64,000 bases of DNA, from assembly GCA_035771165.1 (NCBI GenBank), contig JAWNZC010000419.1, positions 3,498,501 to 3,562,500 of the forward strand. Direction: 5' to 3'. Under the pieces are notes generated by a model. The model had not been told where the DNA came from. It did not search any database and worked only from the letters and a program-made list of their open reading frames with translations. This DNA comes from Paragorgia papillata. Lineage: Eukaryota > Cnidaria > Anthozoa > Scleralcyonacea > Coralliidae. The position numbers and the translations under genes were made by a program. Below, in pieces: positions 12,500 to 24,476 of the stretch (positions are counted from its first letter, which is position 1; each line of letters begins with the position of its first letter).

Positions 12500-12577
12500 G
12501 AGTCCCAGTAGCTCAATGGTTAGAGCGTCTCACTGGCGATCAGAAGGTTGTGGGTTCGAGTCCCGCTTGGGAACTCA
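12500..12577 (+). repeat. tRNA-derived sequence (tRNA-Ala(GGC)-like SINE head)
   Basis: The A box TAGCTCAATGGT and B box GGTTCGAGTCC are intact, and D and T arms fold. The anticodon loop would be CTGGCGA (GGC). The acceptor stem pairs only with a bulge and the anticodon stem has a mismatch, so a SINE head or pseudogene is more likely than a working tRNA. A related minus-strand copy is at 28246-28320. Confidence 0.65.
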
Positions 12578-12885
12578 GAATGGCGAGCTTGAATACTTAA
12601 GTGTATTTCCGTTATGCATATGTGCATCGAGAGGATATATCAGAATAGGGGACCGAGACCGCTATCATCCATGTAAACACCACGTATTGCGATTGCAATA
12701 TATATGTCATATCAACTGTGTGCTTACAATTTCAACTGAATTGATAATTATACAGCGTATAGACTTTGCTTTCATGTTAATTAATGATTGCGCTTTCCTA
12801 AAAAATAAACCTTGGTCCTTTTTTAGAAAAAGAATAACAAAATCTATAACTTTTTCCTATATGAATATCGCTTTCATTTTTAGTT
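12578..12885. other. No gene recognised
   Basis: The sequence after the tRNA-like head could be the SINE body, but I do not see a matching second copy. Confidence 0.4.
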
Positions 12886-13080
12886 AAGGCTCGTTTACAT
12901 AGACGAATTTTGTTGCGATTTTTCTCCTCCTGACTGATGCGATCGAATGGATTGACTTACGAATGCATTGGACATTTGTACAAAGCTATAGTTGTGCAAT
13001 ACATTTGTGAGACATCCATTCAATCGCATGCGTCAGAAAGAGAAAAATCGCACCAAAAATCGCCTATATAAAAGGCCCTT
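12886..13080. mobile_element. MITE-like palindrome
   Basis: GGCTCGTTTACATAGACGA opens the element and TATATAAAAGGCCC closes it. GCGATTTTTCTC and GATGCGATCGAATGGAT are mirrored by ATCCATTCAATCGCATGCGTC and GAGAAAAATCGC. About 195 bp, non-coding. Confidence 0.65.
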
Positions 13081-14389
13081 TAAGAAAACAGGTTACTTAA
13101 AAAATGTCGATAAAATTTTTTATAGGACTGATATTACACAGTTGTTAAACTAAGTGTAAACAATGTTGTGAATTAAAATACAAATCTGAGCAAATTAATC
13201 TATGCAGCTGAGTAGAGATTGAAAAAAATTGAAAACTCCCGTTGTGTTGTTTACTTGAAAACATACTTCCGTTTGATTTAAACATATGGTCTTTTATACT
13301 TCTCATTGGCAACGGAAATTATGCATGAATGCTTAAGTTCAACGATTGTTCAGTATTTAAGAAAGTAGACAATGGCAGCTCGTGTTTAAAATATATAGCC
13401 TGACGCAAATATGACAGCTTGGAAATATATCTTTGAATTCTATTAAATTCATACAATTTTGAAAGCGTGCGAAAGATAAAAAACGTCTATTTTATAAAAT
13501 TTATTGACAAACAACTCTCGTATAAGTATATTAGTTTTCAGCTTGAAGTTTGTAAAGTTTTGTTAGTTCTAATCTTACTTTATACAAGCTGTTCAGTGTT
13601 AGTTGCGGATTAAAATCCCGTCTATAGAACACTAGAATTCAAAGTTTTCTAAGTATTAACAACCTACGACAGATTGTACAGCAAGAAATTATAGAATACT
13701 ATTGAAAACTTATAGAAAAATATTGAGAAATTAAACAACTATTAGAACTTCGAATAATACTGAGAGCGTAGAATATTGTGATATGCATGTATACATACAA
13801 TCGTTCTTTTATATTTTTAAAAAAAGATTTCTAAAATATATATATTTTTTCATAATTAAATAAATGAGGAATATACAATTGCGGCTTCTTAACAATGCCA
13901 TCAAACATTTTTTTCTGGTTTATATTTTATTAACATACGAGTTTTTAAACAATCTGCTTGATTCTTGAATAAAACATGTTGTGTAATTGTGCAGCAGATG
14001 GAATTTTTTTTTGAAAAAACAACTGTAAAAAGAAGCTGTGTTTTATTTTGATATTTCTATATATATATACACGCTGCTAGCAGCGCTGACCGCGCAACTA
14101 CTCTGCCTCGAACTATAGGCAGTAATTCATACCAAGTTACTGCGTCATAGGAAAGTTAATTACAAACAACGATCACGCGTGATTTTAAAACGCATTTAGT
14201 AAATAAAATCTTAGTGTGTATAACATTCGCTTTTAATGTACACAAATATATTAAATGTTGTCCCTTTGAAATTTAAGAGAACTGCCGCGGATATACTTGA
14301 TTTAATATATACTTCAAAAACTCATTAATAATTCATGATGTCTCTAAAACGTCTCGGTGTTTGGATATCCTGATGAAACACTCCTCCTC
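13081..14389. other. No gene; AT-rich with a decayed foldback
   Basis: A diverged copy of the ACAAGCTGT foldback family lies at 13,540-13,690. A CATTAATAATTCATGA repeat start lies near 14,322. Nothing else is recognised. Confidence 0.45.
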
Positions 14390-15110
14390 GTGTATGATAT
14401 ATTACTTCTAAGTTCTCAAAAGCATTCTCAACATTATATTAAGTTCTCAAAATTATTCTAAGTTCTCAATATTATTCTATAAGTGCTTAATACTGTTCTA
14501 AGTCTTCAATATCATTCTAAGTTCTAAGTAGTATTCTATTAATAGTATTTTAAGTTCTCCATATTATTCTAAGTTCTCAATATTATTTTAAGTTCTCAAT
14601 ATTATTCTAAGTTTGAATAGTATTCTAAGTTCTCAAGAGTATTCTAAGTACTATTTAAAACACGTACTGCTAATGTTTTAAATGGCTTCAAGAACTATCC
14701 ATATACTAAGCTCACATAGAAATCAATTTTGAAAATTGAAGTTGTCTGAGCCGCAAAATCGAAGAAAAAGTTCATCGAAAATAGCGAGTGTCTCTATCAC
14801 ATATAGAAACACGTCACGGTCATGATTTTCTTTTGTGTTTTTCATGAATTATTGCCTTTTTGAAGTTCCTAATATTGTTCTACGTTTTCAATATTTTTCC
14901 TAAGTTTTAGTAGTATACTAAGTTCTCATGCAAAAGTATTGTAATATTGTTCTAAGTTCTCAATATTATTCTAAGTTTTAACAGTATTCTAAGTTCTCAA
15001 TATTATTCTGTATAAGTTCTCAATAGTATTCTATATAAGTTCTGAATGGTATTCTAAGATCTCAATAGTATTTTAGTTCTCAAATTTCAATAATATTCTA
15101 AGTTCACAAT
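14390..15110. repeat. Degenerate ~19-20 bp minisatellite
   Basis: Many imperfect copies of CTAAGTTCTCAATATTATT run from 14,400 to 14,660 and again from 14,860 to 15,110, separated by ~200 bp of other sequence. Confidence 0.85.
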
Positions 15111-16648
15111 ATTTAATATAGCTATATTAAAGATATATTTCTTAAATAAGTAAAGTAAGTAACTATTGAAATTTATTGTCACAACAAGTTCGTTGTTTAA
15201 GAAAAACGTTTTAAGAAGCAGAGATTTAAGCTGCTAGATTTCACTAGAACTTTGACATACAGAAACCACAAAGCTTCCCACAGGTAGCTTAGTGTCGATT
15301 GTTACGTGTAAGATTATAGAGAATTAAGCTGATGGTACATAAACGCTTCGATGGAACACAGCTTCTTTTAATTAACAGCTTTTTTCCCTCATTTACGCTG
15401 CACCTGCTATATCCAATTATACTCGCTTCATTGCACAACAGTGAGTGTGAAAGCAACAAGAGGGCACTCAGGGACTGCATATACCTCCGCCAGTGAGTTA
15501 TTATTAGAGAATAGAGATGCTTAAAAAGAAAACGAGCCCAGTCCCGTTAACCTGGCTGGCTAACAAGGCTTACACGTGAATGAATAAAATGCTTAATTAC
15601 ACTCGTACGGAAATTATGCAAAAATGTTTGCATAAAATAAGGATAATGAGCACATTCAAGATTAGAAGGCTACACGGAAAATCTCGTAGTCATATTTTTA
15701 TTAATTTCTCATCTAAATTTCAACCGTTTTTAAATTATTTATTCAGGGTAACATATTACATTGTTATATACCAAAGACTTTCGTTTGCCAAAGATGAAAT
15801 CCTATTGGTCAAATCATGGTCACGTGTTGTTCAACAAACTCAATGTTTCTTTCCGCCGAGGGAAACATTGCACTGTTTCTCTCCGACGTCAACAATGAAG
15901 AAGGAAACAGTGTAATGTTTCCCTCTGACGTCAGCTTCAATCATGCGTTGTTCACGTGAATACACAACGATTATTGCATCAGATCAAGAACGTAACTTTG
16001 GACTCTTCGGAACATTTTGGAAACAAGAGTTTGTTTCGAGCTTGTTTGGTACGAAATAGTCCATTTTCCAAAGGAAAGAATATCTATACATATCTTCAAA
16101 GTAGTTCTGAAAAAACCTGGAAAAATTTAAAGCTGTTCTTGGTAAGTCTTTTTGCCTTTTTCAAGTTTCGAATCAACTTGGTATTTTAAAAGGCTTTGGT
16201 ATATAACAAAACGCTTGTTGACTTTTGCCTGGAGAACACCGAATTTTACGGTCCCTCAGGCTTCAATTCACCCTTGGGCTAAAGCCCTCGGGTGACATTG
16301 AAGCCTTCGGGTCCGTAAAACTCGATATTTCCCTCGGCGCCAGTCAACAAGTGTATGGTATTTAGATACCGACAACCCTGATAAAATAATTGCTTGTGTC
16401 TCGTTTGATCGCCAGCTTGCAATTACTTGCGTTAGCTTGCGACTAACTTGATCTTGTTCAAATTTCATCGCAAGTTTTCTTCAACTTGCGAGAGCTTGCG
16501 AAACGTTTGAACACAAAACACAAGTCGATGCAAGTCTTTCGTGCTCCAACGCCATAGAAACTACCATGAGAACTAGCGAAAAGGCGTGGGAACTAGCGGA
16601 AGTGCAGAACATGGGACGACTTGTGCCGACGTTTGACTGGTGGCATCT
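15111..16648. other. No gene supported
   Basis: A palindromic GGAAACATTGCACTGTTTC / GAAACAGTGTAATGTTTCC pair lies near 15,855-15,925. The minus frame 15289-15480 begins with a hydrophobic stretch but has no promoter or family support. Short GC-richer inverted pieces lie at 16,235-16,330 (GGACCCGAAGGC-type). Confidence 0.45.
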
Positions 16649-16785
16649 CAAACTCATTAATAATTCATGAAGAAAACACGAAGGAAATCAGTACCGTGTC
16701 TGTGGTTTGGATATCGGAGGAAGAAATCACATAAATTAAGCAAACTTTCATCTTGATTTTCTTTTAAAATACTGATTTGTTTGAG
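16649..16785 (+). repeat. CATTAATAATTCATGA repeat family, full copy
   Basis: A ~140-bp unit beginning CTCAAACTCATTAATAATTC and ending TGATTTGTTTGAG. Other full copies are at 21903-22040 (+) and 27293-27432 (-). Fragments begin near 14322, 24216, 26914 and 48334. Confidence 0.8.
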
Positions 16786-16819
16786 AAGCTATATCTCATA
16801 TAGATATATATATATATGA

Positions 16820-17460
16820 CAATTATTCACCGAAGTCGAGGTGAATATCGGTGAATATTTGCCGAGGCGAAGCCGAGGTAAATATATTCACCAATATTCA
16901 CCGAGACTGAGGTGAATAATTGTTATAGTATAATATTTCGGAAGTGAATATCCAAGGAAGTTAAAACACACGTTTATAAATGTATTAGTTTATCTTATCT
17001 TGATCTTGGAAATTGAATGTTGAATCTTTTCTTCACTCAGTCACTTTCAAAAGCACGGCTTAATACGATCAAAACTCTTCCAAAATTAAAAATAATTACG
17101 ACAAAACATTTCCTTACCTTTAGACAGTTGTATCTCCAAGCTATTCGATGTATACAGTCTATTTCTCCTGAGTTATTTGAGAAGTTTTGACGATATGTTC
17201 GCTTTAAAAGTACGGTCGCCATTTTTAAAAAAAACTCCGCCATTTTGAAAATTAACATTCATCAAAATCATAATTCCGAGGGGAGACTGGAACGAGTTAA
17301 CTCAATTTAGTTGGAAAAAAGTCCCAGACTCCCCTCGAAAACCTCTTTCTAGTGATGTTATATTCACCGCCTGGCGCGGTGAATATAATGATTTATGAAG
17401 AAATTTTTAACCAATCAAATGTCCGGAATCTTTATATTCACCTCTGAAATTATACTATAT
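16820..17460. mobile_element. TIR element with GTGAATAT-type ends
   Basis: ATAGTATAATATTTCGGAAG near 16,925 is mirrored by CTCTGAAATTATACTAT at 17,443-17,459. The preceding 16,825-16,920 block is itself a palindrome of CACCGAAGTCGAGGTGAAT. A minus-strand frame (17037-17258) inside shows no transposase motif. Confidence 0.65.
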
Positions 17461-17489
17461 ATATATATACACTTGGTTATATATATATA

Positions 17490-17595
17490 TAAACTCGAAG
17501 TTTGTTCAAAAACCTCGGCTTCGCCTCGGTTTTCAACAAACGTCTCGGTGTTTGGATATCCTGATGAAACTCTCCTCCTCGTGTGTGATATATTA
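17490..17595. repeat. GATATCCTGATGAAAC palindromic repeat, partial
   Basis: It shares CCTCGGCTTCGCCTCGGTTT and GTTTGGATATCCTGATGAAA with the full inverted repeat at 22043-22195 and a fragment at 14,350-14,405. Confidence 0.75.
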
Positions 17596-18033
17596 CATCA
17601 CAAGTCATCGTAAGCTAACTTGCGATGACTTGCGTTCTCGTTTGATTAGGGCTTTACAATATATCTAAAACTACAAAAAACGTTCTATTTTAACAAATTT
17701 TATAACTTTTTGTCTACAAACTGCAACAAAGTTAAGTTCTGAACTGAAAGACTATACTATACAGCAAGATCGTATAATGTTCAAAACAAAGTTCTTTTTA
17801 AGATAATCATCTAGTGTCCTTTTACGAGCTGTAAATAATTTTCTAAATTAGTAAATAACTACATCTATCTTAAAGTTCAGTAGTTTAAAGCTTGGTAATG
17901 CTAAAGTGTCCAGTGTCAAATGCTATAGCAATAGTCATGTTGTAAGTCAAGGGCGTCATGGCTCTGAGATTTTAGGGGTGGCGAAGAGCGTAATTTTTCC
18001 GACAAACAACAACATTTTTCCGACATACATATA

Positions 18034-18215
18034 TAGACACTTTCATAATGGCCGCCGCTTTAAATATTCTTTTATGTGCATCTAAATTAGCCTTTCTAGC
18101 CTCGTTAGGGAGCAAAGATTCTTTTGAATTGCAGACACGCAAACGAGGCCAGAAAGGCTTATTGAGATGCATACAAAAGACTATTTAAATTGGTCGTCAT
18201 TATGAAAGAGCCAAA
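18034..18215. mobile_element. Foldback family B, copy 2
   Basis: The copy runs from GACACTTTCATAATGGCC to a mirrored CATTATGAAAGAG. Arms contain TTTTATGTGCATCTAAA and the CTCGTT core. Confidence 0.85.
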
Positions 18216-18774
18216 GAGGTCTATATATATAGAAAAACATCTTCATAAAATATAACGTAAAGATACATATGATAAATTTAATAGTAGTAGTATCATTTCA
18301 AAGACAAACTGTTATCACAGAGCTTTAGAAGGATACATGCATGGAAATTCACAACTCATAAGCCAAAAAAAAATTTAGCGCGCGCGAGTTTACGTCTAGC
18401 ATCAGGGCGGGGGGAGAGACGTAAAAAGACATGTGACGTAAAAAGTTGTGTCATTTGCATATCAAACAAACTGGAATATCTCAAAAACAAAGCAAGGAAA
18501 TCAAAAACTGCAAAAGATGTTATTTTATCATTTTAAATGTTCTTTTCAATAAGACAAACTTAATTTTCGAGTCATATGCCCTTTAACTGCATATAATGCT
18601 CAATAAAAAGACAAGCATAAGTAAAACATCCGCATCATTATTTTCTTTTGCGTCTTTTGTTTACCATCTCCAAAACTCCGATAAAACCACAACGTTTACA
18701 TTTCCAACACTTTCCAACATTAGGTCCCCCCCTGACCCCCCGGCCACGACGCCCCTGTTGTAAGTACTTTAACA
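18216..18774. other. No gene; dispersed CAAACAAACTGGAATATCTC repeat
   Basis: The segment 18,425-18,595 is one arm of the repeat found complete and palindromic at 19395-19862; other arms are at 22583-22705, 27790-27860 and 28128-28235. Confidence 0.6.
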
Positions 18775-19384
18775 GGGACCTTAAGATGCTTGGACGACGA
18801 CGGCGGTTAAAAAGCAATTCAAATTTTAGCATTAAAAAGAAGTCACGGTTAACTGACTACTGTATTCAATACTTGAAGCTTGTTTTATAATTTTCAAAGT
18901 GTTAAAACGGTTGCAGTGTCTGTGTTAAGGCAATCTCAGACAACAGTTCTCAACACCTATACCTCACGAGTCAACGTCGTCCTGAAGACGAGAAAACATA
19001 TATAGTCAATCGAAATATGGTCTGGAAACTCTGCTAAAGTCTTTGGTCTATCTTTTTGTGCGCCTTTATGCATTTTTGTGCACGGTGCACGGTCACTGAA
19101 CACATTGTATTTTAGTATAATGAACGAATTATCCAATAGCAATGTTTCAGTTCAATCACTCAACCGTGCTATTTAAATATTAATAAACCTAAAACAAAGG
19201 ATGTGCACGGTGTAAGGTACGGTTCAACATAAAATCACAGCTCGTTATAGGCGCTTTGAAGTTTGCCGAGTTTCCAGACCATATCTCGATTGACTATGGT
19301 GAAAATGCTCTGAGTGCAAGAAGAATGCTTTTGTTTGAAGGACGTCGTCCTCGAAGTTGCCGTCGTAGATCTTAAGTCCCTATT
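18775..19384. mobile_element. AGGGACCTTAAG-ended element split by MITE C copy 1
   Basis: The ends AGGGACCTTAAGAT and ATCTTAAGTCCCT are inverted and each is followed by ACGACGACGGC-type sequence. The ~300-bp MITE at 19001-19298 lies inside, between CCTGAAGACG and GTGAAAATGC. Related copies are at 37493-38071, about 39455-39815 and 48535-48775. Confidence 0.7.
19001..19298. mobile_element. MITE family C, copy 1
   Basis: About 298 bp with ~31-bp TIRs starting ATAGTCAATCGAGATATGG (one mismatch at the left end). The centre includes the palindrome GTGCACGGTGCAC. Two further copies lie at 20786-21083 (inverted) and 27021-27296 (right end truncated). Confidence 0.9.
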
Positions 19385-19394
19385 TATTGAACTT

Positions 19395-19862
19395 AAAGGG
19401 CAATAGCACTAAAAATTAAGTTTGTCTAATTTGAAATAACTCATAAAATTGTAATAGAACATCCTTTACAACTTTTTTGTATCTCTCTTCATTTTCAAGA
19501 TATTTCAATTTGTTTGATATGTAAATGAGATGGTCTCTGACGTCAGGTGTGGGGTAAAATATTTTCACATGTAGCAAAACCAGTTATATCTCTAAGTTTG
19601 CTCAGCGAAATCATTTGAAACTGTGCAGATAAAAACTCTTTGCGACGCTGAACATTTCGTGTTAGATATGAAAGTGATTTTGCTCTGTATGAAAATATTT
19701 TACCCCACTCCTGACGTCAGAGACCATTCATTTACATATCAAACAAATTGAAATATCTTGAAAACGCAGAAAGATACGAAAAAGTTGTAAAGGATCTTCT
19801 ATTACAATTTTATGAGTTCTTTCAAATTAGACAAACTTAATTTTTAATGCCAATCCCCTTTA
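19395..19862. repeat. Long inverted repeat, ~180-bp arms
   Basis: Arms 19,395-19,580 and 19,690-19,862 share CTGACGTCAGAGACCAT- and CATATCAAACAAATTGAAA-type blocks in opposite orientation around a ~110-bp centre. Confidence 0.85.
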
Positions 19863-20785
19863 ACCGCCCACCTCAACCTAAATATTACGTGATCTTTAGA
19901 GACAACGATGGTCATAAATAATACAATATAATTTCTATAGTTTCTATAAAAATACTAATGGAGTTAAAAACTCTTTATGTTACGTTCCTGGTTTTCCTGG
20001 CTCACTTTTTGTTCTTTTCTTGTTTTCTTCCTAATTTCTAATCTTTGGTATAGTTTGCTTTGCAACATACTATCGTCGCAATTTCCTCAGAAAATATATT
20101 GAGGTAAATTGAGTGAAAGAAAAAAGTTCTGCAAGTGATAAAAATAAATATATAAATAAATAAAAGGCCAGTTATTGCAAACACTGTACAAATAAAGCCC
20201 TTAATTATGAAAAATAAATGTACGTGTCACATTTGTGTCATGCGGAACAATATTTTTGTTGCAATTCAACCGTTCCAGATAATCCAAAGCTGGAAAAAGT
20301 TTTCAATCTTCCTCTGGATAGGATTTAAGTTTAACTGTGTCCCCCGTCATTGCTAATTTAGTATGAAATATATTGAAAAAAGGGCATTAGGTACTTCACC
20401 ATTGAATCCTTGTTCTGAAAACGGTATGTCAATGATGTCATGTCTGCGGCATCCCTGGAAATTCTTTGAACCACTTAAATTCAATCAAGCCTTCGATTGA
20501 ATTGACTGTACCGAAAAAGATGGCGACTTGTACATTTAACAACAATCCTTTGCGTAAATATTGTTTCTTGCAGAATTATTGGAAGATATGGTTTTAAAAC
20601 GATCAACTTCGGTAGGAATGAAGTTATTGCTTGCTTAATCCATCTTAGCATGATAAACAATGTTTAGCGGTTGTTATTTGAGTTGATTTGAGGTCGCAAA
20701 GCATTGTGGTTAAATGTACCGCCGACATCTTTTTCTGTACCGTTAATTCACCGTAGAATACGAAACACTTTTGCCTTTTTTGCAT
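19863..20785. other. No gene; small inverted element near its end
   Basis: ACTGTACCGAAAAAGATGGC near 20,505 is mirrored by GACATCTTTTTCTGTACCG near 20,735, giving a ~250-bp MITE-like palindrome. The rest is unassigned. Confidence 0.5.
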
Positions 20786-21083
20786 CATAGTCAATCGAGA
20801 TATGGTCTGGAAACTCGGCAAACTTCAAAGCGCCTATAATGAGCTGTGATTTTATGTTGAACCGTACCTTACACCGTGCACATCCTTTGCTTTAGGTTTA
20901 TTAATATTTAAATAGCACGGTTGAGTGATTGAACTGAAACGTTGCTATTGGACAATTCGTTCATTATACTAAAATACAATGTGTTCAGTGACCGTGCACC
21001 GTGCACAAAAATGCATAAAGGCGAACAAAAAGATAGAACAAAGACTTTAGCTGAGTTTCCAGACCATATCTCGATTGACTATG
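20786..21083. mobile_element. MITE family C, copy 2
   Basis: Inverted relative to copy 1 and very similar to it, with both ~31-bp TIRs present. Confidence 0.9.
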
Positions 21084-21334
21084 TTTGCATCAACATAAAG
21101 GAATTTTGGCTCTTGTGATGATTGTACTGCTAGTCTGCTACCGACTATTAGTCTACTACTGACTGCTACGTAGTCTGTTATTTACTGCTTGTAAAGTCTG
21201 CTGAACTATTTCCAAGTGCTGCAGAAGAGCAGACTTCAGGTGTTTCACCAGACTGCCTATTTGTTGGTTAGCCAATGTTTTTTTTTCATTCATCTTGTCA
21301 TATTAAATAAGTTTGTAATGTGTTTTTTTACCTT

Positions 21335-21556
21335 TTAAGCTTTTCTCTGTTTGGAGCAATTGGAGCACGACGGATCGCCAGCTAATTCTTCCAAATTATT
21401 TTCACGACGAATGTTGTACTTAGTAGGCAGTGCACCCTTTTTTCGATAAATGTGAGCTGGAACTCGAATGACTCCACCGACGTTTGTCATAGTCAACTCT
21501 GAGAAACAGATGTAATAAATCAAGCCAACAATACAAACAGCGAGTATCGGCTTCAT
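21335..21556 (-). CDS. P2: small secreted basic peptide precursor, family unknown
   Basis: This encodes 73 residues from the ATG at 21556. The first ~20 residues (MKPILAVCIVGLIYYICFSE) make a clear signal peptide. The mature part begins around ELTMTNVGG, contains dibasic RKK and RR sites and ends with a CSNC pair and a basic SKQRKA tail. A possible splice donor (AAAAG|GTAAAA) follows just after the TAA stop, so the coding part may be one exon with an intron in the 3' UTR. A TATA box lies 100 nt upstream. The nearest features on both sides are MITEs. I do not recognise the family. Confidence 0.55.
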   Translation of the reverse strand: MKPILAVCIVGLIYYICFSELTMTNVGGVIRVPAHIYRKKGALPTKYNIRRENNLEELAGDPSCSNCSKQRKA

Positions 21557-21650
21557 TTTAATTCACTCGGTCTCCGTTTCCAACGTTTGGTGGCTATTAT
21601 TGAACACTGGGTGAGTCAAATTTAGGAGAGTTCGCGAGGCTGTCCTTGCA

Positions 21651-21656
21651 TTTATA
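21651..21656 (-). promoter_or_regulatory. TATA box of P2
   Basis: The minus strand reads CGGATATAAATGC, 100 nt upstream of the P2 ATG. Spacing and flanking GGA match P1. Confidence 0.5.
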
Positions 21657-21902
21657 TCCGCCAGATATTGAGGCCACCAATAAAGATTTAAAAAAAAACT
21701 TTTGTCTATAAACATTGGTTATTTTTATAATCAAGATAATACCTAATCATTTTCCTGTTTTTCTTTCAAATAAGATTATTAGCAAGATCTGGAAGAGATT
21801 AAGGAATAATACCTCTGTTTTTGAACACCATGATTGGATCGATAAGGCCAATATATAAGCCAAAATATGCGAGTGAAGTTTATATTGTTGTGATCCATGC
21901 AT

Positions 21903-22200
21903 CTCAAACTCATTAATAATTCATGAGGAAAACACAAAGGAAATCAGTACCGTGTCTGTGGTTTGGATATCGGAGGAAGAAATTACATAAATTAAGCAAA
22001 CTTTTACTTTGATTTTCTCTTTAAATACTGATTTGTTTGAGATGCTATATCATACACTCGGAGGAGTGTTTCATCAGGATATCCAAACACTTCAAAGTTT
22101 GTTCAAAAACCTCGGCTTCGCCTCGGTTTTCAACAAACGTCTCAGTGTTTCGATATCCTGATGAAACACTCCTCCGAGTGTATGATATATTACATAAAGC
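21903..22200. repeat. CATTAATAATTCATGA unit joined to a perfect-armed palindrome
   Basis: 21903-22040 is the ~140-bp repeat. 22043-22195 is a palindrome with arms containing ACTCGGAGGAGTGTTTCATC and a CCTCGGCTTCGCCTCGG centre. Confidence 0.85.
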
Positions 22201-22754
22201 CATGCACGACAGCCGACAATAGAGATTCTCGACGATAGTGTCATGTTATGTAATAGCAACAAAGTTGAAAAAAGCAGACCTGCCTCTTACGTATACACGG
22301 CGGCTGAAGATCAAAGTTTTTTCACCTTTCACACTAATGAAGAGTCCCACTCGAAACTCGGTTTTTCGTTGCCAAAACCCTCGGCAGTTCACCACATTTT
22401 CACTTTGCTCTATCTAAAACACTGCATATACGAAGCACTCTATACTTATTTGCAGTGAAGACCAAAGTTTAGCCTGGTCTGACAAGGTTAGCACTTGGGT
22501 GGGTGATCGCGTTTTGGAATTAATACCTTAATCTGATGTTGTACAAAATACAGAATCTTCCTGAAGGTTTTGAACCTGTAACAACACATGTGACGTCAAA
22601 ATGTTTAATTTACATATCAAACAAACTGAAATATCTCAAAAACGAAGCAAGGACACCAAAAACTGCAAAACATGTTAATTTGTAATTTTAAGTGTTCTAT
22701 CATATTAGAGCGCTGTAAGGAATATGCAAAATTTGTGGATTTTTCTTTTTTTTC
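22201..22754. other. No gene; repeat fragments
   Basis: The segment 22,370-22,435 belongs to the TTTTCACTTTGCTCTAT repeat family. 22,583-22,705 is an arm of the 19.4-kb inverted repeat. Confidence 0.5.
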
Positions 22755-23575
22755 TTTTGCTTAAAGTGGTTCCCTGATGAAAATATTGTTAGCAATGTTT
22801 TTGCATAATCCCAAAGATGTTATGGTAGTTAGTAATTGTGCAAAGTTTCATTTCAAAATTCGTTGAAGAAAAGGTTATTAATTATTTTCCTTAACTATTT
22901 TCCCTAAATGATTGTTAGTTACCATTCTTAAGTAATTCTTCTCGATTTCCTTCATATCTCTTTATGTTTGTAAATAAAAAAACAAGACTGATGGCTAACT
23001 CGAAAACCTCATGGTTAACTTAGCCATCAGGCTCTAACATAAAATAATTTATATTTAACTACTTTTCTTTTTTTTTGTAAATAGTTATTTACCAATTTAT
23101 TTAATGTATTTATAAGTGAAAGAGCATAATAAAGATTGTATTGTATTGTATTGTATTGTATTGTATTGTATTGTATTGTATTGTATTGTATTGTATTGTA
23201 TTGTGTGTGAAGTTTGTATTTTGGAGCGCCGCCATTAAAGTGAACGAGCTTGAAAAGAATGAGTCGAGGAAACTTATGACGTCATAGTCTCAATAACAAC
23301 AATGACCCTCTTGTTGACAACAACAATGCTCTTTTATTTACGTTTTTGTTTTTGTTTTTGTCGAGTCTATGATGTCAAAGTTCTCCTCAACTCATTCTCC
23401 TCAAACACTGCCAATTTAATGGCGGCGTTTCAAAATACAAATTTCGCACGTAAACAACTTTGTTTTTGTGAATTTCGAAATGAAACTTGGCACAATTAAC
23501 AAGTACCATAATATCTTTAGAATTATGCAGAAACATTACCAACAATATTGTCATCAGAGAACCACTTTAAACATT
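22755..23575. mobile_element. Long-TIR element interrupted by a LINE 3' end
   Basis: Left arm AAAGTGGTTCCCTGATGAAA... (22,765-22,880, continuing at 23,208-23,260) is mirrored by the right arm 23,400-23,572. The left arm is broken at about 22,900-23,205 by an unrelated retroposon tail. No transposase is visible. Confidence 0.75.
22905..23205 (+). mobile_element. LINE 3' tail with (TTGTA)n
   Basis: A 3'-UTR-like piece ends GCATAATAAAGATTGTATTG, followed by about 13 TTGTA units (to 23,203). Ending in a short microsatellite after AATAAA is typical of CR1/L2-type LINE insertions. No coding part remains. Confidence 0.65.
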
Positions 23576-24215
23576 CCTAATAAGCAGCTCGTGGAGGTAT
23601 ACGAATGAGTCTCTGCAGTGCTTTCTAGCTAGCTAGTTGGCTTTTTGAATAAGTTTTAAGTTTCTGTTTTGGCCTAAGAGGACCTATCAAGTAGCTTTAT
23701 TACATGTCGAGTACCAAATGAAAAAGGTTAAAACGATAGGATTAAGTAGAACATATACATGCATATAGATGTGGGAAATATGAAATTCATTTCGAGTGTT
23801 CATCTAATACAGGATATGGCGTGAGTGATCAAAACTTCTGTTTAGTATATAAGAAATATAGACCTATATTGCCCAACACAAAATGGAGCACAGCAATAAA
23901 CTTGCAATGCGGAGGTCGTGATAAATGACACGTGTGAGAATATTACGAGTAATCCACATGTAAGATTATCGACTTTATTAGTTGGAAAACACGGCATCTA
24001 TATAGTCTTTTTATATAATAAGCTAGATCAATAATCGAGGATAAACGGAGTGAATGACGTATTAAAATGATCGGCTCAGAGCTTACAAGCATCTCTCAAA
24101 TCGTCATATGATTCAATTAAACACTATTAATGAACTTATCTTGGCATAAGCACACGCAAGAACCTATATATTTAGAATTTGTAGGCTAAAATTTTGCCAT
24201 TTATAGTAGATTAAA
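23576..24215. other. No gene recognised
   Basis: AT-rich sequence with no repeat match and no convincing frame. Confidence 0.4.
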
Positions 24216-24257
24216 AATCGTTAATAATTCATGAGGAAACACAAATAAAATCAGTAC

Positions 24258-24444
24258 CATACACCACTTTCATAATAGCGATTCATTTGAATATTCTTTT
24301 ATGTGCATCTTAATAAGCCTTTCTGGCCTCGTTTGTGTGTCTGCAATTCAAAAGAATCTTAGCTTCATAACGAGGCCAAAAAGGCTCAATTGGATGCACA
24401 TAAAAGAATATTTAAAGTGAGGGCCTTTATGAAAGTGGTCTATG
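24258..24444. mobile_element. Foldback family B, copy 3
   Basis: Ends CACCACTTTCATAATAGCG and CTTTATGAAAGTGGTC are inverted, flanked by TA. The arms carry AATATTCTTTTATGTGCATC and AAGCCTTTCTGGCCTCGTT. Confidence 0.9.
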
Positions 24445-24476
24445 TCTGTAGTTTTATATTTGATAAGAATCCTCAT

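Noticed and set aside
15289..15480. Possible fourth secreted peptide (hydrophobic N-terminus, minus strand)
   Set aside because: No TATA box about 100 nt upstream, a poor signal cleavage context and no other support.
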